This document shows, piece after piece, positions 7,974 through 16,479 of a stretch of DNA of 58,073 bases (positions are counted from its first letter, which is position 1; the number at the start of each line of letters is the position of its first letter). A program made the translations under genes and the position numbers. The stretch is from Cryobacterium breve (lineage in GTDB: Bacteria > Actinomycetota > Actinomycetes > Actinomycetales > Microbacteriaceae), in NCBI RefSeq assembly GCF_004402375.1, contig NZ_SOGJ01000003.1, positions 1 through 58,073 on the forward strand, written 5' to 3'. The notes beneath the pieces are model-generated. The model was not told the DNA's origin, ran no database searches, and was given only the letters and a program-made list of their open reading frames with translations.

Positions 7974-9281
7974 GTGAAAAACAGTGAGTCCGCGAGACGG
8001 CGTGGCAGGCAGTTGGATCAGCCGATCCGGCATGGACAGTTGACGCGTCAGGGGCCGTGGCGGACGGTAACGAAAACGCTTGGGTTCACCTCAGGTGTCC
8101 TTCTGGTCAGTGGGGGCTCCGTTGCCGCGGTTGCCACCTGGGACCTTGCGAGCAGTGTCAAGCCCGGCGTTCATCTGGCCCAGGCGCCCGGAGACAAGGC
8201 CGCTCCCGGCGCGGAGGTGAGCGCGATCGCCGGCGGGGTGAACCTGCTATTGACTGGCACTGACACCCGCACCGGCCAAGGCACGGCCTTCGAGACCAGC
8301 GCCGGGTTGGAGGGTAGCTCCGGCGCGGGAAACAACGACGTCACAATTCTGCTGCACATTGCACAGAACCATCAGAGCGTGAGCGTAGTCAGTTTTCCCC
8401 GCGACCTGATGCTGGCCGTGCCAGCGTGCCCGCAGCCGGACGGCGGAACCACACCGGCATCCAGCCGGGTGATGCTCAACACAACTCTGTCCCGTGGCGG
8501 CCTGTCCTGCGTAGTGCTGACGATCGAGAAGATGATTGGTATCCAGATTCCCTACGCCGCTCAAGTCAGCTTCGACGGTGTAACCGCCCTGTCCGACGCC
8601 GTCGGAGGGGTCACTGTCTGCCTGGCAACACCGGTCAACGACCTGTATACGAATCCGCCGCTGCACTTGGCGGCCGGCCAGCAGACTCTCGTTGGTGCGG
8701 ACGCTCTCTCGTTTCTGCGCAGCAGAAAGGGTGTGGGCGATGGCAGCGACCTGGGTCGGATCAGCAACCAGCAGGTCTTCATGGCCGCCTTGGCCCGGAA
8801 GGTCGTAAGCGGCGGCGTCCTCGGTAACCCCATCGCGCTGTTCTCCCTGGCTAAGGCCGTGACCAACAACATGGTCCTCTCTGACACGTTGACGAATCCG
8901 ACGACCCTGGTCCAGATCGCTGTCGCGCTCAAAGACACCAATCTTTCGAACATGGTATTCCTGCAGTATCCCACCGTGTCTGACCCAACCGAGCGGGGAC
9001 GGGTCATCGCCGAGTCCAGCGCCGCCGAAGTTCTGAACATGGCGTTAGTCGCGGATCAACCATTGCAGCTCACCGGCGACCCGGGACCAGGGGCGGTACT
9101 CGCGAGCAGCGCACCGCTCGTCCCCGGTCCCGTGACAACCGCGACCCCACAAGCCACCTCGACGTCCCCACCCGTGTCAACGCCTGCGGCGGCCCCTGCT
9201 CCCGCTCCGACTGATGCGGTGCTGCCGACCAGCGTCACCGGACAAACCGCAGCCGAGCAAACTTGCACGAAGGGCAACTAG
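7974..9281 (+). CDS. LytR-CpsA-Psr (LCP) family protein
   Basis: 435 residues from a GTG at 7974. One transmembrane helix near residues 38-60 follows a basic cytoplasmic tail. The extracellular LCP domain shows VNLLLTGTDTR, NNDVTILLHI, VSFPRD, the FDGVTALSDAVGGV block and LSFLRSRKGVGDGSDLGRISNQQ with its conserved Arg/Asp residues. LCP enzymes transfer polyprenyl-linked glycopolymers to peptidoglycan. A Pro/Ala/Thr-rich C-terminal tail follows. It stands alone. Together with signal peptidase I at 10437 it gives this stretch an envelope theme. Confidence 0.9.
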   Translation: MKNSESARRRGRQLDQPIRHGQLTRQGPWRTVTKTLGFTSGVLLVSGGSVAAVATWDLASSVKPGVHLAQAPGDKAAPGAEVSAIAGGVNLLLTGTDTRTGQGTAFETSAGLEGSSGAGNNDVTILLHIAQNHQSVSVVSFPRDLMLAVPACPQPDGGTTPASSRVMLNTTLSRGGLSCVVLTIEKMIGIQIPYAAQVSFDGVTALSDAVGGVTVCLATPVNDLYTNPPLHLAAGQQTLVGADALSFLRSRKGVGDGSDLGRISNQQVFMAALARKVVSGGVLGNPIALFSLAKAVTNNMVLSDTLTNPTTLVQIAVALKDTNLSNMVFLQYPTVSDPTERGRVIAESSAAEVLNMALVADQPLQLTGDPGPGAVLASSAPLVPGPVTTATPQATSTSPPVSTPAAAPAPAPTDAVLPTSVTGQTAAEQTCTKGN

Positions 9282-9325
9282 TGTCCAGCACAGTTAGTTC
9301 GTCGTGGTGGTCGCTTGTTAGCGGC

Positions 9326-9372
9326 GCCGAAGTTCCGAGACCTCGGGTGAGTGGCGTCTGGGAACCCCTGCG
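9326..9372. repeat. Dispersed intergenic repeat R1, copy 1
   Basis: Matches the pattern GCCGA-GTTCCGA-G ... GAGTGGCGT-TGGGAACCC-CTGCG. Other copies are at 11671-11719, 17043-17098 and 18167-18216, always between genes. No strong hairpin; function unknown. Confidence 0.55.
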
Positions 9373-9421
9373 CGATGGATCCGCGGCCAATCGGGCCGAT
9401 TGCCGAGCGCAAGATTCTGGG

Positions 9422-10243
9422 TCAGTGGGGGGACCGTAGCTGGTCGCCCGGCTGGAGCGCCGTGCCGGCTGCGCACCCGAGCTCTCCGGGCTGAAGCAGA
9501 ATCTTGGGAACCTGCAACACCTGCACGCCGTCGACGTCTCGTTTCACGAGCAGGCAGTCGTCCCCATCGCCCATCGCGAAGCCGATGTCACCGTCGACTA
9601 CCGTCGCCTCGGGATCGAACGCGACCTCACGCTCACCGGTCGGCTGAGGCATCCGCTTGACGATCTCGGCAACTATGTCGTCAGCGGATGCCGCGGACGG
9701 CGCATTTGTCAGCACCTCAACGACGAGAGCCTCCGCCCCGTCGGGAACAACGTCAACCAAGCGGGTGTCGACCGGAGGGGGGATGCGCTTTGCATCCGGC
9801 GGGCAAACGATGTCGTAGGCGACCGCCGTGTCGTCGCTCCATCCGCCGGGCTCCTCGGTCGCGACGCCCCAGAAATCGAACTGCGACTCAAAGCAAGCGA
9901 CGTGCGGCCCTTCGTTCGGGGTGGGCTGTATCGTCGCACGAAACTGCAACGCTCCAACTGGTTCGCCGTGGATCGCACCGGGATACGCTTCGTAGCCGAT
10001 CAACTCGACTACGGTCGATTTCTCGGTGTCGGTGTCAGCCCAGCGGGCATAGTCATCGATCATGTCCGTCCCCTCACGGTAGAGACCCCGAGAGACGTCA
10101 GCGACTGCCTTTCGCGCCGACACTTGTGACGCCGCGTCCGACGCCGGGACTGCTCCCGCGCAACCAGTGAGCGTGCCGCACACCGCGAAGGACAACAATG
10201 CGACGGGGCTCGGACGGTGCCGGTTCGAAACGGAATGGCGCAC
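9422..10243 (-). CDS. Putative lipoprotein (full copy of the gene at the left edge)
   Basis: About 273 residues from the GTG at 10243. An upstream GTG at 10297 is possible but gives a poor leader. The signal peptide is hydrophobic with the lipobox LTGC. The mature protein contains FRATIQPTPNEG, ACFESQFDFWGV and a C-terminal DGDDCLLVKR strand. No family recognised. Its 5' half is duplicated at 1-430. It ends just right of repeat R1 and is followed on its upstream side by signal peptidase I on the same strand. Confidence 0.7.
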   Translation of the reverse strand: MRHSVSNRHRPSPVALLSFAVCGTLTGCAGAVPASDAASQVSARKAVADVSRGLYREGTDMIDDYARWADTDTEKSTVVELIGYEAYPGAIHGEPVGALQFRATIQPTPNEGPHVACFESQFDFWGVATEEPGGWSDDTAVAYDIVCPPDAKRIPPPVDTRLVDVVPDGAEALVVEVLTNAPSAASADDIVAEIVKRMPQPTGEREVAFDPEATVVDGDIGFAMGDGDDCLLVKRDVDGVQVLQVPKILLQPGELGCAAGTALQPGDQLRSPH

Positions 10244-10436
10244 GTTGTTGATCAAACCACAAGTCGGCCGGATGTTGTTGCGTGGGGGATGGCCCACATC
10301 AGCACGGCGTCAACGCCGAAGGCAAAGTCAAGCGGTGGTAATCATGTCATCGACGGTACCGCGGCTCCCCGCCCGCAAGGGGAACGGCTATCGGGCATCT
10401 CCCTCGGTCATCCGACGAACCCCTGAGTCGTGGGCA

Positions 10437-11195
10437 TCATCGGTCCTGGCCAGTCCCTCGAAATGTGTTCGGGTAGTTGTCGAGCCAGGACCAGTGACCG
10501 ACGGGCCAAGTGATCACGAACGCCCGGCCGACGACATTTGCCATAGGCACGAAACCCTTGCTGGGCGTGGTCGTGTGGAGCCTGCTATCCGCCGAGTTGT
10601 CGCGGTTGTCGCCCTCGACCCATAGAGAATCTGCGGGGACTGTCACGGTGAAGTACTTCTCAGGAGAACGCGTCGTCCCGGAAGATGCTTTGAGGTAGGG
10701 CTCGCTGAGAGGCGCATCGTTGACGGTGATGTGGCCTGTGGTGTCGCAGCAGGCGACTCTGTCGCCGGGTAGGCCGATGACGCGTTTGATGAGATGGTCG
10801 TTTGTTTCTTGTGCGCTCAGACCCACTTCGGCGAAAAACCATCGGATGCCATCGGCTACAGGATTGCCCGCCTCGACTGTGCCCTGTTCGGTTGCACTGA
10901 GCCATCCACCGGGGTCCTTAAACACGATCACATCGCCACGAGCGATGGTGATGAGGTCGGGGACGAGTTCGTTGACCATGATCCGGTCATTGACTTGCAG
11001 GGTGTTTTCCATCGATCCCGAAGGGATATAGAAAGAGCGTATGAGGAATGTTTTGATCAGGAACGATATGAGCAGGGCAACAAAGAATATGACGAAAAGG
11101 TCTCGGAAGAAGCGCACGATTCCGCGCTTGCGGTTGCGGTCACCCTGGGTACCCTTGTCCCGCCTCAGGCGCATAAGAACGTCGTGATCTGTCAA
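10437..11195 (-). CDS. lepB: Signal peptidase I
   Basis: 252 residues from a TTG at 11195 (an ATG seven codons later is an alternative). One N-terminal membrane segment (FVALLISFLIKTFLI) is followed by the catalytic Ser motif IPSGSMENTL. The catalytic Lys lies in LIKRVIGLPGDRVAC, and the box IV/V residues in WVEGDNRDNSADSR. The enzyme cleaves signal peptides on the outer membrane face. The many lipoproteins around it would use signal peptidase II, so it may serve the exported non-lipoproteins. As an accessory-region copy it is probably additional to a chromosomal lepB (inference). Confidence 0.92.
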   Translation of the reverse strand: MTDHDVLMRLRRDKGTQGDRNRKRGIVRFFRDLFVIFFVALLISFLIKTFLIRSFYIPSGSMENTLQVNDRIMVNELVPDLITIARGDVIVFKDPGGWLSATEQGTVEAGNPVADGIRWFFAEVGLSAQETNDHLIKRVIGLPGDRVACCDTTGHITVNDAPLSEPYLKASSGTTRSPEKYFTVTVPADSLWVEGDNRDNSADSRLHTTTPSKGFVPMANVVGRAFVITWPVGHWSWLDNYPNTFRGTGQDR

Positions 11196-11326
11196 CTTTC
11201 CCCCTGCGCTGATGCTACTGGGTTCAGCGTCACCCCTCCGCAGTCCCGAACTGTTTTGGGGAACCGGTTGCGGGCAACCGTCATGCGCTGCAGTAGAAAC
11301 CTATGGGCAGGAGGTATCTTGGCCAC

Positions 11327-11605
11327 ATGGCTGACGTCAGCAGTGCCAGATCTGGGTTTATGCGTCGGATGGTCGGCAGGCCACGTATCGGGGCTGGTGT
11401 CATTTGGTCCTGCCTCGGGCTGGCCTGGATTCTCCTCGCGGCATTTCAAGGACCCACTGTGACGCGAATTCTGCTGGGGGCACTGTGGCTAGCACTCGGG
11501 GTCTTCCAGGGTGCTATCGCCCTGCATGATCGGAAGCACGGGCGGGGGTTCTATCAAACGCTGGCTCCGACCAGTGCCGTCGACGACATGAATGAGAACG
11601 ATTGA
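11327..11605 (+). CDS. Small two-helix membrane protein
   Basis: About 92 residues from ATG 11327, chosen because an AGGAGG lies upstream (near 11308). Two hydrophobic segments (GAGVIWSCLGLAWILLAAF and ILLGALWLALGVFQGAIAL) leave a polar C-terminus. A perfect CGGTTGC/GCAACCG hairpin lies upstream at 11264-11281. Function unknown. Confidence 0.6.
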   Translation: MADVSSARSGFMRRMVGRPRIGAGVIWSCLGLAWILLAAFQGPTVTRILLGALWLALGVFQGAIALHDRKHGRGFYQTLAPTSAVDDMNEND

Positions 11606-11670
11606 GCCATCGACTGCCGGACGCCGCTGCCAATGACCGACCTCTGCGGATGCAGTTTCAGCGTGAAATC

Positions 11671-11719
11671 GCCGACGTGCCGGATTCTTGGGGGAGTGGC
11701 GTTCGGGAACCCTCTCCGG
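11671..11719. repeat. Dispersed intergenic repeat R1, copy 2
   Basis: Carries CGCCGACGT-CCG ... GGGGGAGTGGCGTTCGGGAACC. Shortly downstream (11738-11755) are two tandem units of GACTCACAA, the same 9-mer that is repeated five times at 29813-29857. Confidence 0.55.
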
Positions 11720-11852
11720 TGAGGTTTGGTGCTGCAAGACTCACAAGACTCACAGCCACTCACACGGGCATCCGCCGGACAGGCGGGCCGCCAGCTTTGG
11801 GCCGTGGACCACTTGATTTTGCGTCCTGCCAAGGAGCCGCAATCGACAGGGA

Positions 11853-12254
11853 TTAGGTCAGCACCTGTTTGAAGAGTGCCGGGTACTCATCATCAGCTAG
11901 GTCCAAAGACATCGCCTTGTCCAAACTGAACCAGTCGAAAGCGTCGTGTTCATCGGGCGCCGCATTAACGATGTCGCCGTCCCACTCGTCGACCCTCCAC
12001 ACCTCCAGGAAAACGTCAGCTGCTCGACGCGTCAGTAAAGCGTTTCCACCAGGTGGGGTGATCTCTACGCCCAACTCTTCTCGAAGTTCTCGCACGAGAG
12101 CCTGCCGACTACTTTCGCCTGGTTCGACGTGACCTCCAGGGAGGTCCCAGACATCGGGGAACCACGCTTTCGATGGTGATCGGTGCACGAGGAAAACGTG
12201 CCCTGCGCGCACGAGCAATCCGCACGACACATGATGCGTCAGAGGTTCATTCAT
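11853..12254 (-). CDS. Nudix hydrolase
   Basis: 133 residues. The Nudix box is complete: GGHVEPGESSRQALVRELREELGV carries the G-x5-E-x7-RE-x2-EE-x-G pattern with all metal-binding Glu residues. It hydrolyses nucleoside diphosphate-linked substrates, and the specificity cannot be read here. It is a single gene between two lipoprotein/membrane-type genes. A second, unrelated Nudix gene lies at 23184-23690. Confidence 0.9.
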   Translation of the reverse strand: MNEPLTHHVSCGLLVRAGHVFLVHRSPSKAWFPDVWDLPGGHVEPGESSRQALVRELREELGVEITPPGGNALLTRRAADVFLEVWRVDEWDGDIVNAAPDEHDAFDWFSLDKAMSLDLADDEYPALFKQVLT

Positions 12255-12359
12255 GACCCGAGCCTACGGACAGTCCACCAGGGGAGGCTTCGGCGCATTC
12301 CAGAGGAACGCCCAACTGCGCTCTCGTAGGAGTCTGGGAATTCAGGGGCGGTCCGCGGC

Positions 12360-12935
12360 CTAGGAGTCACGTTTCTCGGGAAGCCGTCGCGCGTCCATGG
12401 CGATCTGGGACGGCTGCCAAGCGCCATAGGCGAGTTCTGTGTTCTTCCGCGAGGTGAACTGGACCACCGGACGAGCGCGAATGATAGCTTCCTGCTCTTG
12501 GACTCCATCGAGGCTCATCTCGAAATCCCAAGCGCACCGACCATAGCGCTCGAGCGTGAACGGAAGAGCAGGTGCGTTGGCGTGATCAGGGGCATCGAAG
12601 AGAGAGTCGATTCCCCCACCACCGTGCGTCGCAGTGAAGTGAATATTCACGCCGTTGCCGCGATCAATCTGCCAGTAGGCGGCTATTACCTGCGTAGTTT
12701 GATTGCCGGTATTCACGACTTCGATGCTGAAGCCAGCGATCCGCCGTCCTTGCGCCGTGCTCCGTTCCCCGATCCACTGCTCACCTGACACCGAGACCAC
12801 TGGACGATCCCAGCGCCAGGCGCGCCATGCTGTCCAGCCAGCCGTGAGCAGCGACACCACTAGTGCGGTACTGGCAAGAATGTCGGAGTAACTCACGGCC
12901 CAAGTCTGCCAGTCATGGTGGCCCAGATGAGGCAT
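12360..12935 (-). CDS. Membrane-anchored protein of unknown function
   Basis: 191 residues with one N-terminal transmembrane helix (ILASTALVVSLLTAGWTAW) and a basic WRAWRWDRP stop-transfer. A beta-rich domain follows (FSIEVVNTGNQTTQVIAAYWQI ... FTLERYGRCAWDFEMSL). The layout resembles Ig-like or immunity-type anchored proteins, but no family is recognised. Single gene. Confidence 0.6.
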   Translation of the reverse strand: MPHLGHHDWQTWAVSYSDILASTALVVSLLTAGWTAWRAWRWDRPVVSVSGEQWIGERSTAQGRRIAGFSIEVVNTGNQTTQVIAAYWQIDRGNGVNIHFTATHGGGGIDSLFDAPDHANAPALPFTLERYGRCAWDFEMSLDGVQEQEAIIRARPVVQFTSRKNTELAYGAWQPSQIAMDARRLPEKRDS

Positions 12936-12985
12936 AAGCGATCACGACGAGCCGATGGGCAAAATCGTTGTTTGTTGCCCGGAAG

Positions 12986-13026
12986 CCGGACCTTCATGGG
13001 GCCCAGAATTCGCCGCCGGGGCTTCG
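12986..13026. repeat. Dispersed intergenic repeat R2, copy 2
   Basis: CCGGACCTTCATGGGGC-CAGAATTCGCCGCC-GGGCTTCG matches 6111-6151 at most positions. A shorter match lies at 26895-26914. Function unknown. Confidence 0.5.
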
Positions 13027-13062
13027 AGCCGGCGTTGAGCAGCTGGGTGGCATTTTGGAACG

Positions 13063-13647
13063 TCAACCGGCCTCGATCAGCCGACTTAGAGCGTCGTGCC
13101 CGAGATCCGGATCGGAGAAGATTTCCCGAGATAAGCCGGCCGCAGCTCCGGTCGTTGTTGGCCCTTCCCATATTTTTCGCAGACCGGCCCGGACAGCGAC
13201 CCGCGCAGAAGCAGGGTTGTTGGAGAGCACGCGGGCGGTGATCGGAACCGAGTCGTTGTGGATTCGAGCACCAGCGACTGCTGCAAGAGCGATTTCCGTT
13301 GCGAAACCTCGTCCCCAGGCCGCAGGGGAGAGGCGGTACCCGAGGTTCCAGACGAGCGCTGGAGTCATGTTGACTCCGCCCGTACCGAGGAAGGTGCCGG
13401 CTGCCAGCGCAGCGTCCGCTCCCTGATCGGCGACGCGAACCGCCCACTGACCGATCTTGTGTTCTCGCCTGCTCGACATGGAGGCATCGACGATGGTTCT
13501 GGACTCCTCTCGAGTCTTGTGACGCCCAACGGGTAGGTGCTGCCAGGTATCAGGGTCGCTGAACACCTTGAAGACCGATTCGAGATCAGCAGGAGTCAGG
13601 GGTGAAAGCAAAAGGCGGCGAGGATATGGCGTCGATTCAAAAGTCAT
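13063..13647 (-). CDS. GNAT N-acetyltransferase (RimJ/RimL type)
   Basis: About 194 residues from the ATG at 13647 (another in-frame ATG at 13659 is possible). It begins with RRLLLSPLTPADLESVFKVFSDPDTWQHLP, typical of Acetyltransf_3. The acetyl-CoA-binding motif A is visible as LGYRLSPAAWGRGFATEI, followed by a VLSNNPASARVAVRAGL motif B. It should N-acetylate an amine or a protein N-terminus. Single gene. Confidence 0.85.
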   Translation of the reverse strand: MTFESTPYPRRLLLSPLTPADLESVFKVFSDPDTWQHLPVGRHKTREESRTIVDASMSSRREHKIGQWAVRVADQGADAALAAGTFLGTGGVNMTPALVWNLGYRLSPAAWGRGFATEIALAAVAGARIHNDSVPITARVLSNNPASARVAVRAGLRKIWEGPTTTGAAAGLSREIFSDPDLGHDALSRLIEAG

Positions 13648-13789
13648 GATCAAGTCCATTGTTCCCAATCGCACCGACGTTGAGCGAGAGGTCGCCCCGC
13701 AAGCCGGATCTCGACGGCCGCCCGCCCGACGTCTTCATCGGCAGGAACCGCAGGCAATCACGGCTCGGCGCTCCTTTGCTCAACATGGT

Positions 13790-14557
13790 TCAGTCTGAAG
13801 TGGAAGCTACCGGTCGATCTAAGCCTGTGAATGGCTGTATCGAGTTCCGGTACTCTTCTGCCTTGCCCGCCTGAACGACCGTTGCGCCGTATCCGATCGC
13901 GATGCCGGCCATAGGCAGGTCGAGTCTGTCTGCCTCCCGGCTGGCGTCTCCTGACGCATCCAGGGTGCGATCCTCCATGGTCAAGTACACCCACTGAACT
14001 CCGTCTGTCGCCGTCGCACTTTGAAACCAGCATTGGTCTTGCCGGCCGACGCAATACTCCGGTAAAACGTCCCGCACGAATGGTCCGAGACCGGCAGCTT
14101 TGGCGGTCTCGCTGGCTGCGTCGAGCACCGTCTGCCACTGGCTTGCGTCGGCGATCGAGTCGGACCTCAACTCACAACAATTTATGGTCGTGAGAAGCGA
14201 GTCGCCCCCGTAACCGTTACCCTCCTGCGGGTACCAATTCTCATCCCCGAACCACGCACTCTCTGGCTGGGCGGCTTTGAGATCGGCCTTTGACGCATCG
14301 GAGATGGTCACGCGAAGGGCATCCATGAGCTGGCGCGCCCCGGGTTCGAGCTCCGCTTGGTCGGGGTACTCGAGCAGCGCTTCACCATCTTGACCTGCTT
14401 GCGCTGGGTAGTCCGCCCAGTCAACGGTGACCGTCTCACCGGAGCTATCGGTGTAGGAAGAAGTCGGTGAGGCACTCAAGGCGCTGCATCCTGTCAGCAG
14501 CGCCGCCACGACGAGCAGCACTGCTGCGCGCGGCAAATCCGTGAGGGTCAAGCGCAT
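13790..14557 (-). CDS. Putative lipoprotein, ~255 aa
   Basis: The signal peptide ends in the lipobox LLTGC followed by Ser-Ala-Leu. The mature protein is acidic with Cys pairs (NCCELRSD, EYCVGRQDQCWF) and a WVYLTMED strand, and resembles the protein at 4703-5299 in plan. No named family. It is transcribed leftward; the intergenic stretch to its left (13700-13730) holds a degenerate GCAAGCCGGA repeat. Confidence 0.65.
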   Translation of the reverse strand: MRLTLTDLPRAAVLLVVAALLTGCSALSASPTSSYTDSSGETVTVDWADYPAQAGQDGEALLEYPDQAELEPGARQLMDALRVTISDASKADLKAAQPESAWFGDENWYPQEGNGYGGDSLLTTINCCELRSDSIADASQWQTVLDAASETAKAAGLGPFVRDVLPEYCVGRQDQCWFQSATATDGVQWVYLTMEDRTLDASGDASREADRLDLPMAGIAIGYGATVVQAGKAEEYRNSIQPFTGLDRPVASTSD

Positions 14558-14733
14558 CATGCCTGGAGGATACCAGTACAGAAACTGTTAGAAGGGGCGA
14601 TGACGCACCGGTCGGGTTGGCTCGTCAAATGATCCACACGCTTTGGGACATTCCGCAGGCAGAAGTATCGGCGGCGGTCTCCTCCGATGCCGTAAAGTTG
14701 CTTAACTTGTGGTTAGGTGAAACACTCAACCGC

Positions 14734-15201
14734 ATGGAAAGCAATTCGATGGGGCACGAGAATCCGACTGCGGCGCAAGCGTCCATTGACGCAATAATTG
14801 CCGATCGGCAGAAGCTCGCTAGTCGAACCCGTGCGCCTGCTTGGTCCTACCCGGTGCTCGGGATCGTCACTGCTGCGATCGTCAGCTCTCCGGCCATCAA
14901 TGACCAGGGCTTGAGGGCCACTGTCATTGCCGGTGCTTGCGCCGTTTTCGTGTTCATGGAGTACGCGTACAAGAAGAGCACCGGACTTTCCACGAACCGT
15001 ATTCCTGGGCCCCGGAGCTTGCTGGTACTGATCGGTATGGCAGCCCTTGTGGCGGGCATGCTCTTTGTCTCCGCCCTGCTCGCTACCGCTGGACAGCACG
15101 CGTGGATCGTGGCCACGGCCGCTATCGGCTTCCTAACGATCTTCCCGGGCGGCCTGTTGTACGATCGGATTTATGGCGCGGAGCTCCGACGTGGGCTCTG
15201 A
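14734..15201 (+). CDS. Four-helix membrane protein, module 2 (diverged)
   Basis: 155 residues from ATG 14734. A leader of ~45 residues (ASIDAIIADRQKLASRTRAPAW) aligns with module 1 (LEELQADRARLVEKVRAPKW), and four hydrophobic segments follow. The stop overlaps the next gene (15173) by 29 bases. It is clearly a distant homologue of 3793-4263 and 15604-16074, so the membrane protein/winged-helix architecture is kept despite strong divergence. Confidence 0.7.
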   Translation: MESNSMGHENPTAAQASIDAIIADRQKLASRTRAPAWSYPVLGIVTAAIVSSPAINDQGLRATVIAGACAVFVFMEYAYKKSTGLSTNRIPGPRSLLVLIGMAALVAGMLFVSALLATAGQHAWIVATAAIGFLTIFPGGLLYDRIYGAELRRGL

Positions 15202-15532
15202 CGCGCATTTCGACGAGTCAATCCATGCGCCGACTCGGCTGCGGCTGTGCGCCATGCTTCGTCCGGTCGACTCCGCTGAATTCTCCGCGCTGACGTCGAC
15301 CCTCGGGGTTAGCGAAGCCAACCTCTCAAAAACCATCCGGAATCTCGTGGAACTCGGATATATCACCACCTCAAAACACTCATCACCTGACCGAAGTGAC
15401 TTCCGCCGCCGGACGAATGTTTCTCTCACTAGCCAGGGACGCCTCGCCTTCGACCGGCACCTCGCGGCACTCCAAGAGATCGCCAACTCGGCACGCCCCA
15501 CCCAGACCCCCATCGCGCCGTCAGGCGGGTAA
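15173..15532 (+). CDS. Winged-helix regulator, module 2
   Basis: 119 residues, overlapping the preceding membrane-protein gene. IHAPTRLRLCAMLRPV, LTSTLGVSEANLSKTIRNLVELG and the wing RSDFRRRTNVSLTSQG are the same elements as in 4253-4582. A low-complexity Pro/Thr tail ends the protein. DNA binding is expected; target unknown. Confidence 0.75.
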   Translation: MARSSDVGSDAHFDESIHAPTRLRLCAMLRPVDSAEFSALTSTLGVSEANLSKTIRNLVELGYITTSKHSSPDRSDFRRRTNVSLTSQGRLAFDRHLAALQEIANSARPTQTPIAPSGG

Positions 15533-15603
15533 TGGATTCAGTCTCTGAGCCTCGGCCATAAGTCACTTGCAGTTGTAAAAAATGACTTGATAGACTTACC
15601 GAT

Positions 15604-16074
15604 ATGGAAAACAACTTGGCGCCGAGCGTGCCGGATGACGCCCAAGTTGTATCCGGGCTCCTTGAGGAACTCCAAGCTGACCGGGCCCGTCTTGTTGAAA
15701 AGGTCCGGGCCCCGAAATGGCTTGCACCTGGATTCGGACTCATCGCAGCCAGCTACGTGATGACACCCGCCTTCCCCGGCGAAGGCGCCGGGGGCTTCGT
15801 GCTGACCACGGCTCTCGTTGCCGGAATTCTGTTAGTGGCCCTGTCATACCAGGTCACAGGCATCAAATTCACGCGGTTTGGGGTGCAGGCGTGGGCGGCA
15901 TTCGCCGCCGCAGTGGTGGGCACGCTCGCCCTCTTCAGCGTCTCCCTGGGGCTCGCCGCCACCGGATTGATCTGGTGGATCGCGGTTCCGTCAGTCGTGG
16001 CCTTTGTATGGGTCTTCTGGCTCGCGAGACTAATCTTCTCGACGATACGAGAGCGTCTTCACCATGTCCGCTGA
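15604..16074 (+). CDS. Four-helix membrane protein, module 3 (close copy of module 1)
   Basis: 156 residues, nearly identical to 3793-4263. Differences are mostly in hydrophobic segments (PAFPGEG for PPFPGEG, VPSVVAFVWVFWLAR near the end). The ATG follows the same TAGACT leaderless promoter (15591-15596). It overlaps the regulator gene by 11 bases. It sits directly downstream of diverged module 2, so two modules are in tandem. Confidence 0.75.
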   Translation: MENNLAPSVPDDAQVVSGLLEELQADRARLVEKVRAPKWLAPGFGLIAASYVMTPAFPGEGAGGFVLTTALVAGILLVALSYQVTGIKFTRFGVQAWAAFAAAVVGTLALFSVSLGLAATGLIWWIAVPSVVAFVWVFWLARLIFSTIRERLHHVR

Positions 16075-16393
16075 TGGCATCTTCAACGAGATCATTCACG
16101 CACCCCTGCGATTGCGAATATGCGGACTCCTCCGCTCGGTCGATGAGCTGGACTTCGCCGTACTCCGCGACACGCTCGGCGTCAGCGACGCCACTCTCTC
16201 GAAGCAATCGAAGGCCCTCATTGACGCCGGCTTCGTCAGCGTCACCAAGAAAGCGTCAGCATCGCGCGACGATTCCCGTCGCATCACCTGGCTTCGCCTT
16301 ACCGCAACAGGTAGAAACGCGTTCGACGACCACGTTCGTGCGCTGAGGAAGATTTCAGTGGGCTTCGAGCACCTCGACAACGCGAACTCTTGA
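16064..16393 (+). CDS. Winged-helix regulator, module 3
   Basis: 109 residues, differing from 4253-4582 at only a few positions (ASASRDDS for TSESRDDS, DDHVRAL for DEHIRAL). The HTH and wing are unchanged, so both close copies probably recognise the same operator and may cross-regulate. Coupled to the upstream membrane-protein gene. Confidence 0.8.
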   Translation: MSADGIFNEIIHAPLRLRICGLLRSVDELDFAVLRDTLGVSDATLSKQSKALIDAGFVSVTKKASASRDDSRRITWLRLTATGRNAFDDHVRALRKISVGFEHLDNANS

Positions 16394-16479
16394 TCCTGAG
16401 GCGTTCTGCTGAAAGCAGGACCCCGGATCCTTTGCGGAACGCCCAATGGGAATTCCTGCCAAGCGTGCGAGCATGTGCG

